Below the pieces are notes generated by a model, which was not told the DNA's origin, did not search any database, and saw only the letters and a program-made list of their open reading frames with translations. This document shows, piece by piece, positions 62,126-64,000 of a DNA stretch of 64,000 nt. Position 1 is the stretch's first letter. Each line of letters starts with the position of its first letter. Position numbers and translations under genes: made by a program. The stretch lies in the NCBI RefSeq assembly GCF_026625725.1, contig NZ_CP113060.1:3974001-4038000 (forward strand), in the 5' to 3' direction. Origin of the DNA: Pseudomonas sp. SL4(2022) (GTDB lineage: Bacteria; Pseudomonadota; Gammaproteobacteria; Pseudomonadales; Pseudomonadaceae).

Positions 62126-63304
62126 ATGCTGCTCAACCTATTCAATGAAATGCGCGCCGCCAAGGTACCGGTGTCGGTGCGCGAGCTGCTCGACCTGATC
62201 AACGCGTTGAAGCACAACGTGGTGTTCGCCGATATGGACGAGTTCTATTTCCTCTCGCGCACCATTCTGGTCAAGGACGAGCGGCATTTCGACAAGTTCG
62301 ACCGCGCGTTCGGGGCCTACTTCAAGGGCCTGGAAAACCTCAACCAGCACATCGAGGCGCTGATCCCCGATGAGTGGCTGCGCAAGGAGTTCGAGCGTTC
62401 GCTGACCGATGAGGAACGCGCCAAGATCGAATCCCTCGGCGGCCTGGACAAGTTGATCGAGGAATTCAAAAAGCGCCTCGAAGAGCAAAAAGAACGCCAC
62501 GAAGGCGGCAACAAGTGGATCGGCACCGGCGGCACCAGCCCGTTCGGCTCTGGCGGCTATAACCCGGAAGGCATCCGCGTGGGTGACGCCGGCAAGCGTC
62601 AGGGCAAGGCGGTCAAGGTCTGGGATCAGCGCGAGTACAAAAACCTCGACGATCAGGTCGAGCTGGGGACGCGCAATATCAAGGTGGCCCTGCGCCGCCT
62701 GCGCAAGTTTGCGCGCCAAGGTGCACAAGACGAGCTGGACCTGGACGGCACCATCGACCACACCGCCAAAGACGGCGGTCTGCTGAACATTCAAATGCGT
62801 CCAGAGCGGCGCAACGCGGTGAAGCTGCTGATCCTCTTCGACATCGGCGGCTCGATGGACGCCCACGTCAAGGTGTGCGAAGAGCTGTTTTCCGCCTGCA
62901 AAACCGAGTTCAAGCACATGGAGTATTTCTACTTCCATAACTGTGTGTACGAGTCGGTGTGGAAGAACAACCTGCGCCGCACGTCTGAGCGTTTCTCCAC
63001 GCAAGACCTGCTGCACAAGTATGGCGCGGACTACAAAGTGGTGTTCGTCGGCGATGCGGCCATGGCCCCTTACGAAATCACCCAGGCCGGCGGCAGCGTC
63101 GAGCACTGGAACGAGGAGCCGGGTTACGTCTGGATCAAGCGTTTTATGGAGAAGTACAAAAAGCTTATCTGGATCAACCCGTACCCCAAAGACAGTTGGA
63201 GCTACACCGCCTCGACCAACATCATGCGTGAGTTGCTCGAAGACCAGATGTACCCGCTGACGCTGCAAGGCCTGGAAGAAGGCATGCGCTTTCTCTCCAA
63301 GTAA
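62126..63304 (+). CDS. VWA-domain protein, CoxE-like partner of MoxR
   Basis: A 392-residue cytoplasmic protein. It has an N-terminal helical part (MLLNLFNEMRAAKVPVSVRE, later a strongly charged coiled region LIEEFKKRLEEQKERHEGG) and a C-terminal VWA domain with the metal-site motif LLILFDIGGSMDAHV and NCVYESVW. The D-x-G-x-S form of the MIDAS site is intact. GTGAGGA about 8 bp before ATG 62126 favours this start over an open frame from 62048 inside the repeat. With MoxR it probably forms a substrate-assembly machine, by analogy with CoxD/CoxE. Confidence 0.88.
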   Translation: MLLNLFNEMRAAKVPVSVRELLDLINALKHNVVFADMDEFYFLSRTILVKDERHFDKFDRAFGAYFKGLENLNQHIEALIPDEWLRKEFERSLTDEERAKIESLGGLDKLIEEFKKRLEEQKERHEGGNKWIGTGGTSPFGSGGYNPEGIRVGDAGKRQGKAVKVWDQREYKNLDDQVELGTRNIKVALRRLRKFARQGAQDELDLDGTIDHTAKDGGLLNIQMRPERRNAVKLLILFDIGGSMDAHVKVCEELFSACKTEFKHMEYFYFHNCVYESVWKNNLRRTSERFSTQDLLHKYGADYKVVFVGDAAMAPYEITQAGGSVEHWNEEPGYVWIKRFMEKYKKLIWINPYPKDSWSYTASTNIMRELLEDQMYPLTLQGLEEGMRFLSK

Positions 63305-63306
63305 AC

Positions 63307-63328
63307 AACGGGCCTTCGGGCCCGTTTT
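63307..63328. terminator. Terminator with UUCG loop after VWA gene
   Basis: AACGGGCC (63307-63314) and GGCCCGTT (63319-63326) form a perfect stem closed by the stable TTCG tetraloop, with AAACA before and TTTT after. It can serve both the VWA gene and the convergent LysR gene. Confidence 0.88.
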
Positions 63329-63330
63329 AC

Positions 63331-63999
63331 TTAGTCAGCCTCGGCCGTCAGGCAATCGACCAACTCGGCGGCAAAGCCCGACAACAGCGCCCGCTTACGC
63401 ACACAGACTTTCAAATCGCGCTGCGCCCAGGGTTCTTCCAACTCAATGATTGGCAACCCGCGCTCGCTCACCGCACTGCGCGGCACCAAACCAATGCCCA
63501 CACCCGCCGCGACCATACGGCACACAGCCTCAAAGCTGCGCACCTGAATACGCACCTCCAAGTGCCGACCCAAGGCTGCGGCTGCATTCATGGTGAAGGT
63601 GTGGATGGCCGAACCGGCGTGCAGCATCACAAAGGGATACTCCAGCACCTGCACAAACGGGCAGTGCTTGCGCGCAGCCAGCGGGTGCTCAGCAGGCGCG
63701 ATCAGCACCAGACGATCGGCCTTGTAAGGAATCAGTTCGACATCGGCCCCCTCCATGGCCCCCGCCACCACGCCCACTTCCACTTCACCGCGCGCCACCG
63801 CCATCAACACATCCGGGCTGGTGTGTTCTTCGAGGGAGATACTCACTTGCGGATGACGCTGCAGGAATGTCGCCAAGCTGTCGGGCAAAAAGGTGTGCGT
63901 GGCGTGGGTGTTGGCCCACAGGCTGACATGCCCGCGCACGCCTTTGGCGTAGGGCGTGAGGTCGGCATGCATTTGTTCAAGCTGAGCAAAGACCTGCCG
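63331..63999 (-). CDS. LysR-family regulator, N-terminus beyond window
   Basis: The effector-binding domain of a LysR-type transcriptional regulator; the frame is open to the window end, so the winged-helix DNA-binding part is missing. About 223 residues are seen. GHVSLWANTHATHTFLPDSL, ISLEEHTSPDVLMAVARGEV and VCRMVAAGVGIGLVPRSAV are typical of this fold. The regulated gene would lie outside the window or be divergent to it. It converges on the VWA gene with a terminator between. Confidence 0.9.
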   Translation of the reverse strand, partial: RQVFAQLEQMHADLTPYAKGVRGHVSLWANTHATHTFLPDSLATFLQRHPQVSISLEEHTSPDVLMAVARGEVEVGVVAGAMEGADVELIPYKADRLVLIAPAEHPLAARKHCPFVQVLEYPFVMLHAGSAIHTFTMNAAAALGRHLEVRIQVRSFEAVCRMVAAGVGIGLVPRSAVSERGLPIIELEEPWAQRDLKVCVRKRALLSGFAAELVDCLTAEAD

Positions 64000-64000
64000 C

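Overview
The window is a high-G+C gammaproteobacterial chromosome segment, almost certainly from Pseudomonas. The grounds are the gene content, the protein sequences (NasS/NasT, AlaC, Cti, PpnP, PmpM-type MATE pump, Aer-type receptor, FAD/BFD-rich NirB), the gltA | sdhCDAB-sucAB-lpd-sucCD layout, and REP-type repeats. From memory, the blocks match loci that are far apart in P. aeruginosa (acnB/nas near PA178x, sdh/suc/gltA near PA158x, the PA157x genes, metH/cti near PA184x), so this lineage joins them differently. No tRNA, rRNA, CRISPR array, prophage or intact insertion sequence was seen.

Layout. 1-2.5 kb: 3' end of acnB and a small YgdI/YgdR-type lipoprotein. 2.5-18.5 kb: an assimilatory nitrate regulon with nasS-nasT (nitrate sensor and RNA-binding antiterminator), the nrtABC nitrate ABC transporter, and nirB-nirD-nasA-cobA (nitrite reductase, nitrate reductase and siroheme synthesis). 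Each of the three transcription units has a sigma-54 type -24/-12 element. Both structural operons have a leader with two hexaloop hairpins of the ANTAR-target type (A at loop position 1, G at 4) followed by an intrinsic terminator. Between them lie alaC, a lipoprotein, a small gene behind an almost perfect LexA box, a secreted alpha/beta hydrolase and a thioesterase. 18.6-31.7 kb: TCA cycle genes, with sdhCDAB-sucAB-lpd-sucCD on the minus strand diverging from gltA on the plus strand, and sigma-70 type promoters for both in the shared 363-bp gap.

31.7-46.9 kb: mixed housekeeping and accessory genes: START-domain protein, cysteine-cluster protein, REC/degenerate GGDEF/EAL protein, hydroxyisobutyrate dehydrogenase family enzyme, DEDDh exonuclease, ppnP, rhtA-like exporter, ABC exporter, DoxX, DCC oxidoreductase, DUF1287, an ATP-NAD kinase-like protein, a 53-aa conserved small protein, pdxB, a MATE pump, a frameshifted unknown gene, a gamma-glutamylcyclotransferase-like protein and tusA. 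47.1-64 kb: lipoprotein hydrolase, rlmM, Aer-type receptor, cti, metH, a potassium-channel-like protein, a PAS-PAS-GGDEF cyclase, cysK, a MoxR ATPase and VWA protein pair split by a REP doublet, and the 3' part of a LysR regulator.

Three places show single- or double-base indels against the expected reading frame: alaC at 4573-4577, sdhC at 29675-29680, and the unknown gene near 45842-45846. Two of these are in mononucleotide runs of C. They may be sequencing errors rather than biology, and resequencing would decide. The most informative biology is the paired sigma-54/ANTAR leader circuit, the LexA-boxed gene of unknown function, and a palindrome in every real gap of the sdh-suc cluster.
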